NCBI RefSeq assembly: GCF_011761345.1
Contig: NZ_JAASRY010000003.1
Coordinates: forward strand, 372,001 to 436,000
Reading direction: 5' to 3'
Origin: Thalassobacillus devorans
Lineage (GTDB): Bacteria > Bacillota > Bacilli > Bacillales > Halobacillaceae
Length of the DNA: 64,000 nt
Shown: positions 51,665-59,794 of the stretch, piece by piece
How positions within the stretch are numbered: the stretch's first letter is position 1
How the letters are laid out: the number at the start of each line of letters is the position of its first letter
Notes under the pieces: model-generated
What the model was told of the DNA's origin: nothing
The model's database searches: none
The model's input: only the letters and a program-made list of their open reading frames with translations
Program-made: the position numbers and the translations under genes

Positions 51665-52852
51665 TTAACTGACAGGATGCCAGGGCTCTGTCTGCTTCCT
51701 GGCATCCAGCCAGGTCAGGATGAAGACAAGAATAAATAAAAAGCTGGATATTTTAAATAATGAAGCTGTTTCAACAAATTGATAGATTACCCCTAATACT
51801 ACAGCGCTTAAGCCGATGCCAAGGTCGATGGAAGAATAAAACATCCCATTAGCTATCCCGCTTCTCGCAGTAGTTGTTTTAGAGATGACCCAGGCCTGGA
51901 AGGCTGGCATCATGGAACCATAACCAAGACCAAATAAAGCTCCGGCCATAATTAAATCCATATTAGTATTCGCACTGGCAAGAATCCACATAGCAACGAA
52001 GGTGATGGCTGTACAGAACATAATCAGGTTCCACGGTCCACGCTTGTCAAAGTATCGGCCAGTAACAGGACGTGAAATGGTAGCAAGCAAAGCATTGAAT
52101 AAATAGAACAAATAGGTGCCGCTTAACCCTCGTTCGTTTCCGAATATCACGATATAGGTAACAATCGATCCATATCCAAATGTAGTGAGAAAAGTAACGA
52201 AAGCTGGATACCAGCTTCTTTTTTCAACAAGGGAACCGATAAACGAAAACTTAGGAGGAGCTTCCTGGTTTTCTTTTACACTTTCAGGAGTATGAAAATT
52301 TGTTAGTGTAAATAAAAGAATAGCGATAATACCAAGTGCTGCTGAAATCCATATCAATAAATGGAAAGTATAGTGCTGATAAATGTAAATACCAAGACTG
52401 GGGGCAATAATCATCCCGACGGTAATCGATAATCCAAAATAACCCATACCTTCTCCGACCCGTTTTCTGGGTACAATATCTACAGCCGCGGTTCCGTTTG
52501 TAGTGGTTGACCACCCCCATGCCAGTCCATGGGCGAACCGGAGCAGCAAAACAATGAGAACAACCTGGGTTACCGGGTAAAGCAGTGTCATCATCAAGAG
52601 GGAAATGGAACCGGCAAGTATAAGTGCCTTTCGTTCTTTGGTCATCAAAATATGCCCGATAAATGGCCGGATTAAGATGGCGGCAATGGAAAACATGGTG
52701 GTGACAAGGCCGATTTCCATTTTGTTTCCGCCTATAGCTTCGATGTATGGAGGAAGGTTAGGCAGTAACATTTGAAAGCTCATAAAAGTGAACAAGTTTC
52801 CTAGTAAAAGAAAAATAAACGGCCTTGTCCAAAGCCGGGGTGTCTCTTGCAT
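51665..52852 (-). CDS. MFS transporter, YfcJ/drug-efflux-like
   Basis: 395 residues, twelve membrane segments. N-terminal FIFLLLGNLFTFMSFQMLLPNLPPYI and the motif A-like region GHILMTKERKALILAG near 66; motif A repeat GRYFDKRGPWNLIMF near 253. Resembles general drug/sugar efflux members of the major facilitator superfamily; substrate unknown. ATG at 52852 after AAAAAGGAG. Probably separate from the AI-2E gene upstream, because a hairpin lies between them. Confidence 0.88.
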   Translation of the reverse strand: MQETPRLWTRPFIFLLLGNLFTFMSFQMLLPNLPPYIEAIGGNKMEIGLVTTMFSIAAILIRPFIGHILMTKERKALILAGSISLLMMTLLYPVTQVVLIVLLLRFAHGLAWGWSTTTNGTAAVDIVPRKRVGEGMGYFGLSITVGMIIAPSLGIYIYQHYTFHLLIWISAALGIIAILLFTLTNFHTPESVKENQEAPPKFSFIGSLVEKRSWYPAFVTFLTTFGYGSIVTYIVIFGNERGLSGTYLFYLFNALLATISRPVTGRYFDKRGPWNLIMFCTAITFVAMWILASANTNMDLIMAGALFGLGYGSMMPAFQAWVISKTTTARSGIANGMFYSSIDLGIGLSAVVLGVIYQFVETASLFKISSFLFILVFILTWLDARKQTEPWHPVS

Positions 52853-52898
52853 AAATGATTCTCCTTTTTTCTATTTTGGATCATGGCCAGGCATTAAA

Positions 52899-52928
52899 TT
52901 TCTCCCTGCAAGACCTGCAGGGAGAAAA
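52899..52928 (-). terminator. Hairpin between the AI-2E and MFS genes
   Basis: TTTCTCCCTGCA, AGACC loop, TGCAGGGAGAAA; on the minus strand TTTAATG follows, so termination may be partial. Confidence 0.65.
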
Positions 52929-54020
52929 TTATTCTGTGTACTGTTTTTCTTTACTTGCCAGCCATTCCTGGTAGAGGTGATGAACGATTGTTTTAAAAAC
53001 AGCATAAACCGGGATTGCGAACAGTATGCCAAGGAAACCCGCAATACTTCCGGCGGCCAATATAATCGTAATGATGGTAAGCGGGTGGATGCTGAGTGCT
53101 TTTCCCATGACATTCGGGGATATTAAGTTGCTTTCGATCTGCTGGGCGACAAGCATGATAATGGCTACATAAACCGCCATGATGGGATCCTGGAATAAAG
53201 CAACCAGTATCGCAGGAATGACTGCTAAAAATGGACCGACAAATGGAATAACGTTAGTGACCATCCCGAATAATGCCAAAGTAAGGGAATACTGCAAGCT
53301 TATAATCGCATAACCGATGAACAGCAATACACCGACAAAGAAGCTGACTATCAGCTGCCCCTGAATGAAAGCCTGCAGCGTGTGATCGACAGAGCTTGCT
53401 AATCGTGTGAAGCTGTCACCAACACGTTTGTTCAGGTACTGCCGAATGAATGGGACTAATTTTTCACCATCCTTCAGCATGAAAAATAAGAAGAACGGCA
53501 CCAAAACCAATGCGATTACAAAGCTGACAAGGTAGCTGATAAAGTTGATGATAGCAGTAGTGACACTTTCTGAGTATTTTTCAATATTTTCCATGATATT
53601 ATCTGGGTTGATGGTTTCAGTGACCTGTGCTGGCAGAAGCGATTGGTTCGTTTGCCAATATACAATAAAATCCTGGGCACTCTCCATCATCTTAGGCAGA
53701 TTGTCAATCAGACGGGAGAACTGCTCCTGAGCAATGGGTGCAATAAACTTAGAGATGATAAATCCGATCAATATAAGAATTAAATAGACAGTTAATATAG
53801 CCAGCAGCCTTGGAAATTTATATTGCTCCAAAAAATACATGATAGGGCGCGTTACATAAAAGAGTATCCCAGCCCCAATAATCGGAACACCTACGGCACC
53901 AATAGTAGCCCAGAGCGGATCAAAGATGAAATCAATTTTAGCTAACAAAAAAATCAATAAAGAAATAAGGATAACAGCAACCAGTACTTTAAACCATGTT
54001 TTATCCAACAAGCTATACAC
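52929..54020 (-). CDS. AI-2E family transporter
   Basis: 363 residues with seven to eight membrane segments. Family blocks: PIIGAGILFYVTRPIMYFLEQYKFPR near 44, VPFFLFFMLKDGEKLVPFIRQYLN near 175, and LFGMVTNVIPFVGPFLAVIPAILVALF near 253, followed by QIESNLISPNVMGKALSIHPL, the most conserved stretch. Members have been linked to autoinducer export or Na+(Li+)/H+ exchange; bacillar members near salt-stress genes favour the latter, but this is unproven. GTG at 54020 is very close to AAAGGTG; a TTG at 54011 with better spacing is a possible start. Confidence 0.88.
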   Translation of the reverse strand: MYSLLDKTWFKVLVAVILISLLIFLLAKIDFIFDPLWATIGAVGVPIIGAGILFYVTRPIMYFLEQYKFPRLLAILTVYLILILIGFIISKFIAPIAQEQFSRLIDNLPKMMESAQDFIVYWQTNQSLLPAQVTETINPDNIMENIEKYSESVTTAIINFISYLVSFVIALVLVPFFLFFMLKDGEKLVPFIRQYLNKRVGDSFTRLASSVDHTLQAFIQGQLIVSFFVGVLLFIGYAIISLQYSLTLALFGMVTNVIPFVGPFLAVIPAILVALFQDPIMAVYVAIIMLVAQQIESNLISPNVMGKALSIHPLTIITIILAAGSIAGFLGILFAIPVYAVFKTIVHHLYQEWLASKEKQYTE

Positions 54021-54302
54021 ACACCTTTTTTATACTTTATAAAAGCTTACTTCACTCAAAGAATGAATGTTTAAGAAAAAGAACGAAAAGCAATGCCATA
54101 AGTACTTATAGAGTAGCAATGTTTTTCTATGTAGATAATACTTTCCTTATGTATCCATTATAGACTCCCTGTAAACAATAATGATAGTGGTAGGTCGTTC
54201 TGAAAAAATATTAATAACAGGATTATAATAGCTGAAAATGGGTATAGGAAGAATATAGCAGCTATGATAAAAAATAAAGCCACTACAAGCGATAGAGAGT
54301 AA

Positions 54303-54330
54303 TTGACTTTCTGCCGCTTCGTGGTATCAT
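54303..54330 (+). promoter_or_regulatory. Promoter of the Mn2+ riboswitch / terC transcript
   Basis: TTGACT, 16-base spacer, TATCAT, about 20 bases before the riboswitch. The preceding 54021-54300 is AT-rich and shows no gene or motif I recognise. Confidence 0.6.
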
Positions 54331-54352
54331 ATTCAGTACATTAGTATTTCCT

Positions 54353-54470
54353 TAAAGGGGAGTAGCTTTAAACGATAAAGTCGTCATTTCGGGATTTATT
54401 CTCCGGCTTTATTGGCAACATTCGTTGTGAGCGAGACCTTTACCACTCATGGTAAAGGTCTGTTTTTATG
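54353..54470 (+). promoter_or_regulatory. yybP-ykoY manganese riboswitch with terminator
   Basis: Motifs in order: TTAAAGGGGAGTAGC, a helix arm, CTCCGGCTTTATTGGCAACA, TTCGTTGTGAGCGAGACCTT. The closing GAGACCTTTACC pairs with GGTAAAGGTCTGTTTTT to make the terminator (54434-54467). In this class Mn2+ binding prevents termination, turning the downstream metal exporter on. Confidence 0.93.
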
Positions 54471-54522
54471 ATCTTTGCCATGAGGTGGAGATCATTTTTT
54501 ATTTGGAGGAGCTGGAGTTAGC

Positions 54523-55290
54523 ATGGAAACGCAATTATTGATTGAATATGGGTGGGTACTGATTGTACTCATTGGTTTGGAAGGAATATTGGCAGCAGAC
54601 AATGCCTTAGTGCTTGCCATTATGGTCAAACACCTTCCAGAGGAAAAACGAAAAAAAGCACTCTTCTATGGGTTGGCAGGAGCGTTCGTATTACGTTTCG
54701 GCTCTTTATTTGTCATTTCTTTCCTTGTCGATGTGTGGCAGGTACAAGCACTAGGTGCTGCTTACCTGATTTTCATTTCTGTCAAGCACCTGTATGATAA
54801 ATGGCGGGAAACGGATGCCGAAAGAGAAGAGAAGGACAAAGCACCGGAAGCTGGCAGTGGGTTTTGGACCACTGTCTTGAAAGTGGAAATTGCAGACTTG
54901 GCGTTTGCTGTCGATTCCATTCTTGCAGCGGTGGCTTTAGCAGTTGCGCTTCCTGAAACCGGTCTCCCGAACGTAGGTAGTTTGGATGGTGGACAGTTTG
55001 CGGTCGTATTGGCAGGGGGAATGATTGGTATTATCATTATGCGTTTTGCTGCCAATGTCTTCGTAAAACTGCTTCACACCCGTCCGGGGCTTGAAATTGC
55101 AGCCTTCGTTATTGTCGGCTGGGTCGGTATCAAGCTGGTTGTATCTGTGCTGGCGCATCCGAACATCCAAATCCTGGATGAGCACTTTGCTCATTCAACT
55201 CTCTGGAAAGTTATTTTCTATTCTGTATTGGTATTAATAGCAGCAGCAGGCTGGTTCCTATCCAGCAAAAGAGAACTTCCAGAAGAATAA
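54523..55290 (+). CDS. ykoY: TerC family manganese exporter (YkoY/MeeY-like)
   Basis: 255 residues, seven to eight membrane segments. Acidic metal-site motifs: LEGILAADNALVLAIMVKHL near residues 19-38 and VEIADLAFAVDSILAAVALAV near 124-145, each with a conserved Asp. A charged cytosolic loop (EEKDKAPEAG) separates the halves. The Mn2+ riboswitch directly upstream supports a role in exporting Mn2+, as for B. subtilis TerC homologues, to avoid toxicity or load exported enzymes. ATG 54523 after TTGGAGGAG. Monocistronic. Confidence 0.92.
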   Translation: METQLLIEYGWVLIVLIGLEGILAADNALVLAIMVKHLPEEKRKKALFYGLAGAFVLRFGSLFVISFLVDVWQVQALGAAYLIFISVKHLYDKWRETDAEREEKDKAPEAGSGFWTTVLKVEIADLAFAVDSILAAVALAVALPETGLPNVGSLDGGQFAVVLAGGMIGIIIMRFAANVFVKLLHTRPGLEIAAFVIVGWVGIKLVVSVLAHPNIQILDEHFAHSTLWKVIFYSVLVLIAAAGWFLSSKRELPEE

Positions 55291-55298
55291 TACCTTTA

Positions 55299-55328
55299 AG
55301 CCGCACCCAAATGGTGCGGCTGTTTTAA
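55299..55328 (+). terminator. Terminator after the TerC gene
   Basis: AGCCGCACC, CAAAT, GGTGCGGCT, GTTTTAAA. Confidence 0.82.
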
Positions 55329-55350
55329 AATAAAACTCTCATAAACTCCA

Positions 55351-55913
55351 GTGTTAATATTACAAATAAGCCCCCTTTTACTGAAGGCTCAGTTTCGAGA
55401 TAGTTGGGTCCGTTACCATAAGTGGAAAGGGATGGGCAGGGAAACGACTCGCTTTCCTGCGGGGGACCTGGCAAGCTTCCTCGGGCTAAAGCCCTGCGGG
55501 ATCTCGCCTAGCCCCTTCTCCCGCGGGAGTCTCCCCGTTTCCCTGCCCATCCAAACAGCTTTGTAACAAACGGACCCTGCAAAAAGGGAAAAGGGCGTAC
55601 AATAAACCTTCATCCTCAGGCATATATAAAGGATGTAAAGGGTCCATAGTCTTCTTTCTATTATCATAGAGCGCTTTCCACAAGTTTGATTTCGAGAACT
55701 TCGTATGGCAAAGGGGCGTAGGGAAACGGTGAGACTCCTGTGGGATATGCGGGATCGCTGAGGCCCCGCAAGGCGAAGCCTGAGGAGACTCAGCACACGC
55801 CCACGGAAAGCGAATCGTTTCCCGGAGCCCCTAATCCCCAATAATTATCTTGAAATCAAGTCTTCGACTTTTTGGCCCTATTGTTGAATAAGCAAATTAT
55901 AAAAATCAACACC
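55351..55913 (+). repeat. MITE-like palindromic element, copy 5 (two-unit form)
   Basis: Outer ends GTGTTAATATT (left) and AAAAATCAACACC (right) read as imperfect inverted repeats, followed inward by TAAGCCCCC / GGCCCTATTGTTGAATAAGC and then by GAAGGCTCAGTTTCGAGATA / TATCTTGAAATCAAGTCTTC. Inside are two core units in opposite orientation (first with CGACTCGCTTTCCTGCGGGG, second with GGTGAGACTCCTGTGGGA). The first unit alone is a perfect-looking hairpin: GGGCAGGGAAACGACTCGC at the left pairs broadly with CGTTTCCCTGCCCATCC. Confidence 0.85.
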
Positions 55914-55954
55914 GAGTAAAAGAGCCAAATAAAATATAAATTGGAGGTGGCACG

Positions 55955-56143
55955 ATGGGAAAAGCGACAGATCAGCCAAGCGAACAAATGAAATATATTA
56001 AAAACCGCATTAAAATGCTTCATGAAGTGGCAGACTCGATGGACGAACAGGAAGCAGGCAGTGCTGAGCTGGAACAATTATCACGTATGCTAAAAGACCT
56101 CCAGATCAAAATCGAACGATTCCAAAAAGATTGGCAAGCGTAA
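55955..56143 (+). CDS. SE1561 family small protein
   Basis: 62 residues: MGKATDQPSEQMKYIKNRIK, then MLHEVADSMDEQEAGSAELE, then a C-terminal helix LSRMLKDLQIKIERFQKDW. The charged, helical pattern matches the SE1561 family of short Firmicutes proteins with unknown function. ATG 55955 after TTGGAGGTGG. Sits between repeat copy 5 and a DUF488 gene; no terminator is obvious after it. Confidence 0.82.
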   Translation: MGKATDQPSEQMKYIKNRIKMLHEVADSMDEQEAGSAELEQLSRMLKDLQIKIERFQKDWQA

Positions 56144-56297
56144 GCAACCCCAGACTATCCTTTCTCAATAATAAAACAGCAAAAGGTGGATCTTTCTACC
56201 GATGGTGAACTACTGAAATTTATTTTTTAAAAAGTAGTTTATTTGATGTAAAAACCGGTTATAAGAAAAGGATAAGGATGAGAAAGGGGTTAGAGAA

Positions 56298-56657
56298 ATG
56301 TCTGTAGTTTTACAAAGGATTTATGATGAATCCGAACCATTAGGAGGTAACCGTGTCCTGGTGGATGGCATCTGGCCGCGTGGAATCTCTAAAGAAAAAG
56401 CCAAAGTAGACGAATGGATGAAAGAAATAGCTCCAAGCAAGGAACTAAGACAGTGGTTCGACCATGATCCTGAAAAATATGAGGAGTTTAAAGACTATTA
56501 TAAAGAACAGATTGATAACAGCAAGGAACGTAAGCAACAGCTCAATCAGTTAAAGGAAATGGCGCAAAACGAACGACTGGTGTTATTGTTCGGGGCAAAG
56601 AATGAAGAATATAATCACGCGGTTGTATTAAAACAATTAATTGAAAATGATGAATGA
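56298..56657 (+). CDS. DUF488 family protein (YeaO-like)
   Basis: 119 residues. Conserved family stretch: RVLVDGIWPRGISKEKAKVDEWMKEIAPSKELRQWFDHDPEKYEEF near residues 19-64, then LVLLFGAKNEEYNHAVVL near 96. A catalytic role has been suggested for this family but not shown. ATG 56298 after AAAGGGG. The OsmC gene follows 87 bases after its stop and may be co-transcribed. Confidence 0.92.
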   Translation: MSVVLQRIYDESEPLGGNRVLVDGIWPRGISKEKAKVDEWMKEIAPSKELRQWFDHDPEKYEEFKDYYKEQIDNSKERKQQLNQLKEMAQNERLVLLFGAKNEEYNHAVVLKQLIENDE

Positions 56658-56743
56658 TACAATCATGTCTTAGGGGCATGGTTGTTTTTTTGAATAACAA
56701 TTTGTTCCTGTATACAATAGAGGAGAGAAGTGGAGGGGATATA

Positions 56744-57196
56744 ATGGCAGAACACCATTTTCATCTAAAGGCAGAGTGGCCTGGCGGAAGGAATAATGTC
56801 GGATATATAGATGCTGGAAAGCTTAAAACAGAAATATCGATTCCAAAAGAAATGGAAGGCCCTGATATTGGAACAAATCCGGACGAAATGCTATTGGGGG
56901 CTGCGGCTACTTGCTACCTCATTACTCTTGCAGCTATGATTGAACGAGCCGGTTTGCCATTAAAGGAAATGGGGTTGACATCAGAGGGGATTGTCGATGT
57001 GACAGATGGAATTTTTACCTATCAGAAGATTATCCACCGTCCTAAAATTGCTTTAAAAAAAGAAGCAGCAAGAAGTGATTTAATTAAACTTGATAAATTG
57101 GTGAAAAAAGCGGAAACCAGCTGCATGATTTCAAAAGCAATCCAGGGAAATGTGGAACTTACCCTGGAAGCAGACACGTTTATAGCTGAATCTTAA
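56744..57196 (+). CDS. OsmC family peroxiredoxin
   Basis: 150 residues. OsmC/Ohr fold: N-terminal strands HHFHLKAEWPGGRNNVGYID, then NPDEMLLGAAATCYLITLAAMIERAG near residues 46-71 with the first redox Cys (helix), and KLVKKAETSCMISKAIQGNVELTL near 120-143 with the second Cys. Both cysteines are present, so organic hydroperoxide reduction is expected in the cytosol. ATG 56744 after GTGGAGGGG; the longer frame from 56654 has no site. Terminator follows. Confidence 0.92.
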   Translation: MAEHHFHLKAEWPGGRNNVGYIDAGKLKTEISIPKEMEGPDIGTNPDEMLLGAAATCYLITLAAMIERAGLPLKEMGLTSEGIVDVTDGIFTYQKIIHRPKIALKKEAARSDLIKLDKLVKKAETSCMISKAIQGNVELTLEADTFIAES

Positions 57197-57198
57197 AT

Positions 57199-57238
57199 AA
57201 AAAGTGCAAAGAAGGAAATCCCTCTTTGCACTTTTTTA
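57199..57238. terminator. Bidirectional terminator after osmC
   Basis: AAAAAGTGCAAAGAGG-type arm (AAAGTGCAAAGAAGG), loop, CCTCTTTGCACTTTTTT; shared by convergent genes. Confidence 0.88.
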
Positions 57239-57550
57239 ACTATCTCCTTTGTTTGAAGCATTGTCGTAAGGAGCTTCACTGTCCATTTCTTTATCGTCAT
57301 GAGTCGGATGTGCCCCTGGATATTGCCGTGGCAAATCCTCGTGCAGATTACGGTTTTCATAAGCGAAATTACTATAATATTGTTGACCCTCTTTCCAGGG
57401 GGTACTTTTATATTCCACCGGCTCATCTTTTCGAATTGGTGAACCATAAGGGCCATCTGGAAAGTCCTCTGGCACCAGAAAGTTGCGTTGTGTTTCTACG
57501 TTAGAAAAATCCGTATACTTTTGTTCTTTTCGTTTTTCTTTATGCTTCAT
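57236..57550 (-). CDS. Hypothetical hydrophilic protein
   Basis: 104 residues, not assigned to a family. Charged N-terminus (KHKEKRKEQKYTDFSNVETQ) and a Pro/Gly/Tyr-rich middle: FLVPEDFPDGPYGSPIRKDE, STPWKEGQQYYSNFAYENR, LPRQYPGAHPTHDDKE. No hydrophobic core or membrane span, so it is probably disordered or a coat-like/cytosolic stress protein. Start ATG at 57550 after AGAGGTG. It converges on osmC, and its promoter side faces the rib leader. Confidence 0.72.
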   Translation of the reverse strand: MKHKEKRKEQKYTDFSNVETQRNFLVPEDFPDGPYGSPIRKDEPVEYKSTPWKEGQQYYSNFAYENRNLHEDLPRQYPGAHPTHDDKEMDSEAPYDNASNKGDS

Positions 57551-57646
57551 ATTCAGCACCTCTTACTGATGTTTATGTTTAGTGTAGCCGTGTAAAAGAA
57601 AAATATAGTGGAAATATATGTGTGGAACCTTAATTAAACGAATGAA

Positions 57647-57675
57647 TTGCTAAATACGACTATTTCCTTTATATT
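57647..57675 (+). promoter_or_regulatory. Promoter of the rib operon
   Basis: TTGCTA, 17-base spacer, TATATT, ending 30 bases before the FMN riboswitch. Confidence 0.65.
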
Positions 57676-57704
57676 TAGTATAAGTCAATAGAATACGTAT
57701 CAAG

Positions 57705-57880
57705 TTCCTTCGGGGTCGAGTGAAATTCTCAACCGGCGGTTATAAGTGTAATTGCTTTCAGCCCGCGACGGGGATTACCTCCATAAATGGCTATGGAAAA
57801 AAGATGCTTTTGCATCTGGTCCTCCCCCTGATTTGGTGAAATTCCAAAGCCGACAGTGACAGTCTGGATGGGAGAAGGAA
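57705..57880 (+). promoter_or_regulatory. FMN riboswitch (RFN element) of the riboflavin operon
   Basis: All conserved blocks appear: TTCCTTCGGGGTCGAGTGAA, ATTCTCAACCGGCGGT, CAGCCCGCGA, CTGATTTGGTGAAATTCC, AAAGCCGACAGTGACAGTCT and GGATGGGAGAAGGAA, the last pairing with the start. FMN binding promotes the downstream terminator at 57947-57984, shutting off ribDEAH when flavin is abundant. Confidence 0.97.
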
Positions 57881-57946
57881 AAAGTAAAGGTCATAAATAC
57901 TGCTAGTATGGCTTCTTTAGCATACTAAAAAATAAAGACGTTTACA

Positions 57947-57984
57947 GACCCTGGAGAAGTATGCCTTCTTCAGGGTTTTTCTTT
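57947..57984 (+). terminator. FMN-controlled terminator before ribD
   Basis: ACCCTGGAGAAG, TATG loop, CCTTCTTCAGGGTTTTTCTTT. A smaller hairpin at 57904-57927 (TAGTATG ... CATACTA) lies between aptamer and terminator and may take part in antitermination. Confidence 0.9.
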
Positions 57985-58019
57985 GTAGAATTTCTGCAGC
58001 AAAGATGTGGAGTGAGGAA

Positions 58020-59120
58020 ATGATGGAGAGAGATGAACAATATATCAAGCTTGCCATTGATATGGCAAAACCTACAGTAGGCCAGACCTCGCCGAATCCC
58101 GCTGTAGGAGCGGTAGTCGTTAAAGATAATGAAGTAGTCGGGCTTGGTGTTCATATTAAAGCGGGAGAAGCTCATGCGGAGGTAAACGCATTAAAGATGG
58201 CTGGAGATAAGGCGGCAGGGGCGACTATTTATGTGACATTGGAACCTTGCAGCCATTATGGAAAAACTCCGCCGTGCGCCCAGGCTATCATTGATGCTGG
58301 TATGAAGCGGGTGGTCATCGCATCAAGCGATCCGAATCCCCAAGTGGCGGGAAGAGGAGTGAAAATGCTGGAAAATGCCGGGATTGAAGTAGTGACCGGC
58401 GTATTAAAAGAACAGGCAGACCACCTGAACACCGACTTTTTTCATTACATCGAAACGGGCACCCCATATGTGTTTTTGAAAACCGCAATGACCCTGGATG
58501 GAAAAATTGCTACCTCCTCCGGGGAAAGTAAATGGATTACCGGAGAGGCGGCAAGGAACGACGGACATAATTACCGTCGCCGTTGTGATGCTATCCTGGT
58601 CGGTGTGCAGACGGTTATCAACGATGATCCGAAGTTGACTACCCGAATCGAGGGGAACGGTAAGAATCCAATCCGTATTATTCTGGATAACCATTTAAGG
58701 ACACCACTTTCTTCTCAATTGCTTCAAAATGATGAGGCTCCAACATGGATTATTACAAGCAGCAGAGTCTCTCCTCATCAATTGAAAGCTTATCGCTCTA
58801 AAGGTCACGTCGAGGTGATTTCCCTTAAATCTCCTGCCATTAAAATTGCAGAAGTTCTCAGCTATTTAGGGGAGAAAGAGGTCACCTCCCTGCTGGTAGA
58901 AGGCGGAGGGACGATAGCCGATGCTTTTGTACGCGCAGGTAAAATCAACGAATTAATCACCTACATCGCTCCGAAATTGCTAGGTGGTAAAAACGCGCTT
59001 ACTCCCGTAGAAGGAAAAGGCTTCGAGCAATTAAAGCAGGCCCTGGATTTACGTATTCAATCGACAGAGATGGTGGGCGAAGATATCAAATTGACAGCCA
59101 TTCCAAAGGGGAGAACATAA
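58020..59120 (+). CDS. ribD: Bifunctional riboflavin deaminase/reductase
   Basis: 366 residues. N-terminal deaminase with zinc motif HAEVNALKMAG near residue 50 and PCSHYGKTPPC near 76-86; C-terminal reductase starting near 146 with FLKTAMTLDGKIATSSGESKWITG and NADPH-site LLVEGGGTIADAF. It performs the second and third steps from GTP to ribityl-aminouracil. ATG 58020 has GGAG seven bases upstream; 58023 is equally possible. First gene of the riboswitch-controlled rib operon. Confidence 0.95.
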   Translation: MMERDEQYIKLAIDMAKPTVGQTSPNPAVGAVVVKDNEVVGLGVHIKAGEAHAEVNALKMAGDKAAGATIYVTLEPCSHYGKTPPCAQAIIDAGMKRVVIASSDPNPQVAGRGVKMLENAGIEVVTGVLKEQADHLNTDFFHYIETGTPYVFLKTAMTLDGKIATSSGESKWITGEAARNDGHNYRRRCDAILVGVQTVINDDPKLTTRIEGNGKNPIRIILDNHLRTPLSSQLLQNDEAPTWIITSSRVSPHQLKAYRSKGHVEVISLKSPAIKIAEVLSYLGEKEVTSLLVEGGGTIADAFVRAGKINELITYIAPKLLGGKNALTPVEGKGFEQLKQALDLRIQSTEMVGEDIKLTAIPKGRT

Positions 59121-59780
59121 ATGTTTACAGGTATTGTAGAAGAAATTGGTGAAATCCAGGCGATTACATCAAAAACAGAAGCGATGGAACTGACGATAAC
59201 TGCTAATACTATTGTCAGAGACGCCAAACTGGGTGACAGTATTTCAATTAACGGTGTATGTTTGACGATTACTGATATCAAAAATAACAACCTTTCCTTC
59301 GATGTTATGCCGGAAACGTACCATGCAACGAATTTGAATGAGCTGAAGAAAGGCAGCAAAGTTAATTTAGAGAGAGCGATGGCAGCTGATGGCCGGTTCG
59401 GTGGCCATTTAGTTTCCGGTCATATTGATGGAAAAGGAAAGATAGTAAGCAAAAATAACCATTCAAATGCGGTATATTATGATATTTCCTTATCGGATGA
59501 TTTACTTGGGTATTTTGTTTATAAAGGTTCTGTTGCAGTTGATGGAACCAGCTTGACGGTATTTGGCGTAAGTGAGGATACCATCACCATTTCATTAATC
59601 CCGCACACGATGGAACATACCGTACTTGGGGCAAAAGGTGTAGGAGACAGTGTGAATATTGAATGTGACATGATCAGTAAATACGTGGCACATTTTCTAT
59701 CAGGACAGCAAAGTCAAAAGAGCCAATCTTCAAACTTGACGAAGGCATTCCTGGATGAGCACGGATTTGGAGGAAATTGA
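59121..59780 (+). CDS. ribE: Riboflavin synthase alpha subunit
   Basis: 219 residues made of two similar lumazine-binding barrels: [15 protein letters not shown] with [13 protein letters not shown] in the first, and [16 protein letters not shown] with [20 protein letters not shown] in the second. Conversion of two 6,7-dimethyl-8-ribityllumazine molecules to riboflavin. ATG 59121 immediately follows the ribD stop; GGGGAGA precedes it. The C-terminal 25 residues are a Gln/Ser-rich tail. Confidence 0.96.
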   Translation: MFTGIVEEIGEIQAITSKTEAMELTITANTIVRDAKLGDSISINGVCLTITDIKNNNLSFDVMPETYHATNLNELKKGSKVNLERAMAADGRFGGHLVSGHIDGKGKIVSKNNHSNAVYYDISLSDDLLGYFVYKGSVAVDGTSLTVFGVSEDTITISLIPHTMEHTVLGAKGVGDSVNIECDMISKYVAHFLSGQQSQKSQSSNLTKAFLDEHGFGGN

Positions 59781-59794
59781 GAGAGGTGACCGAG

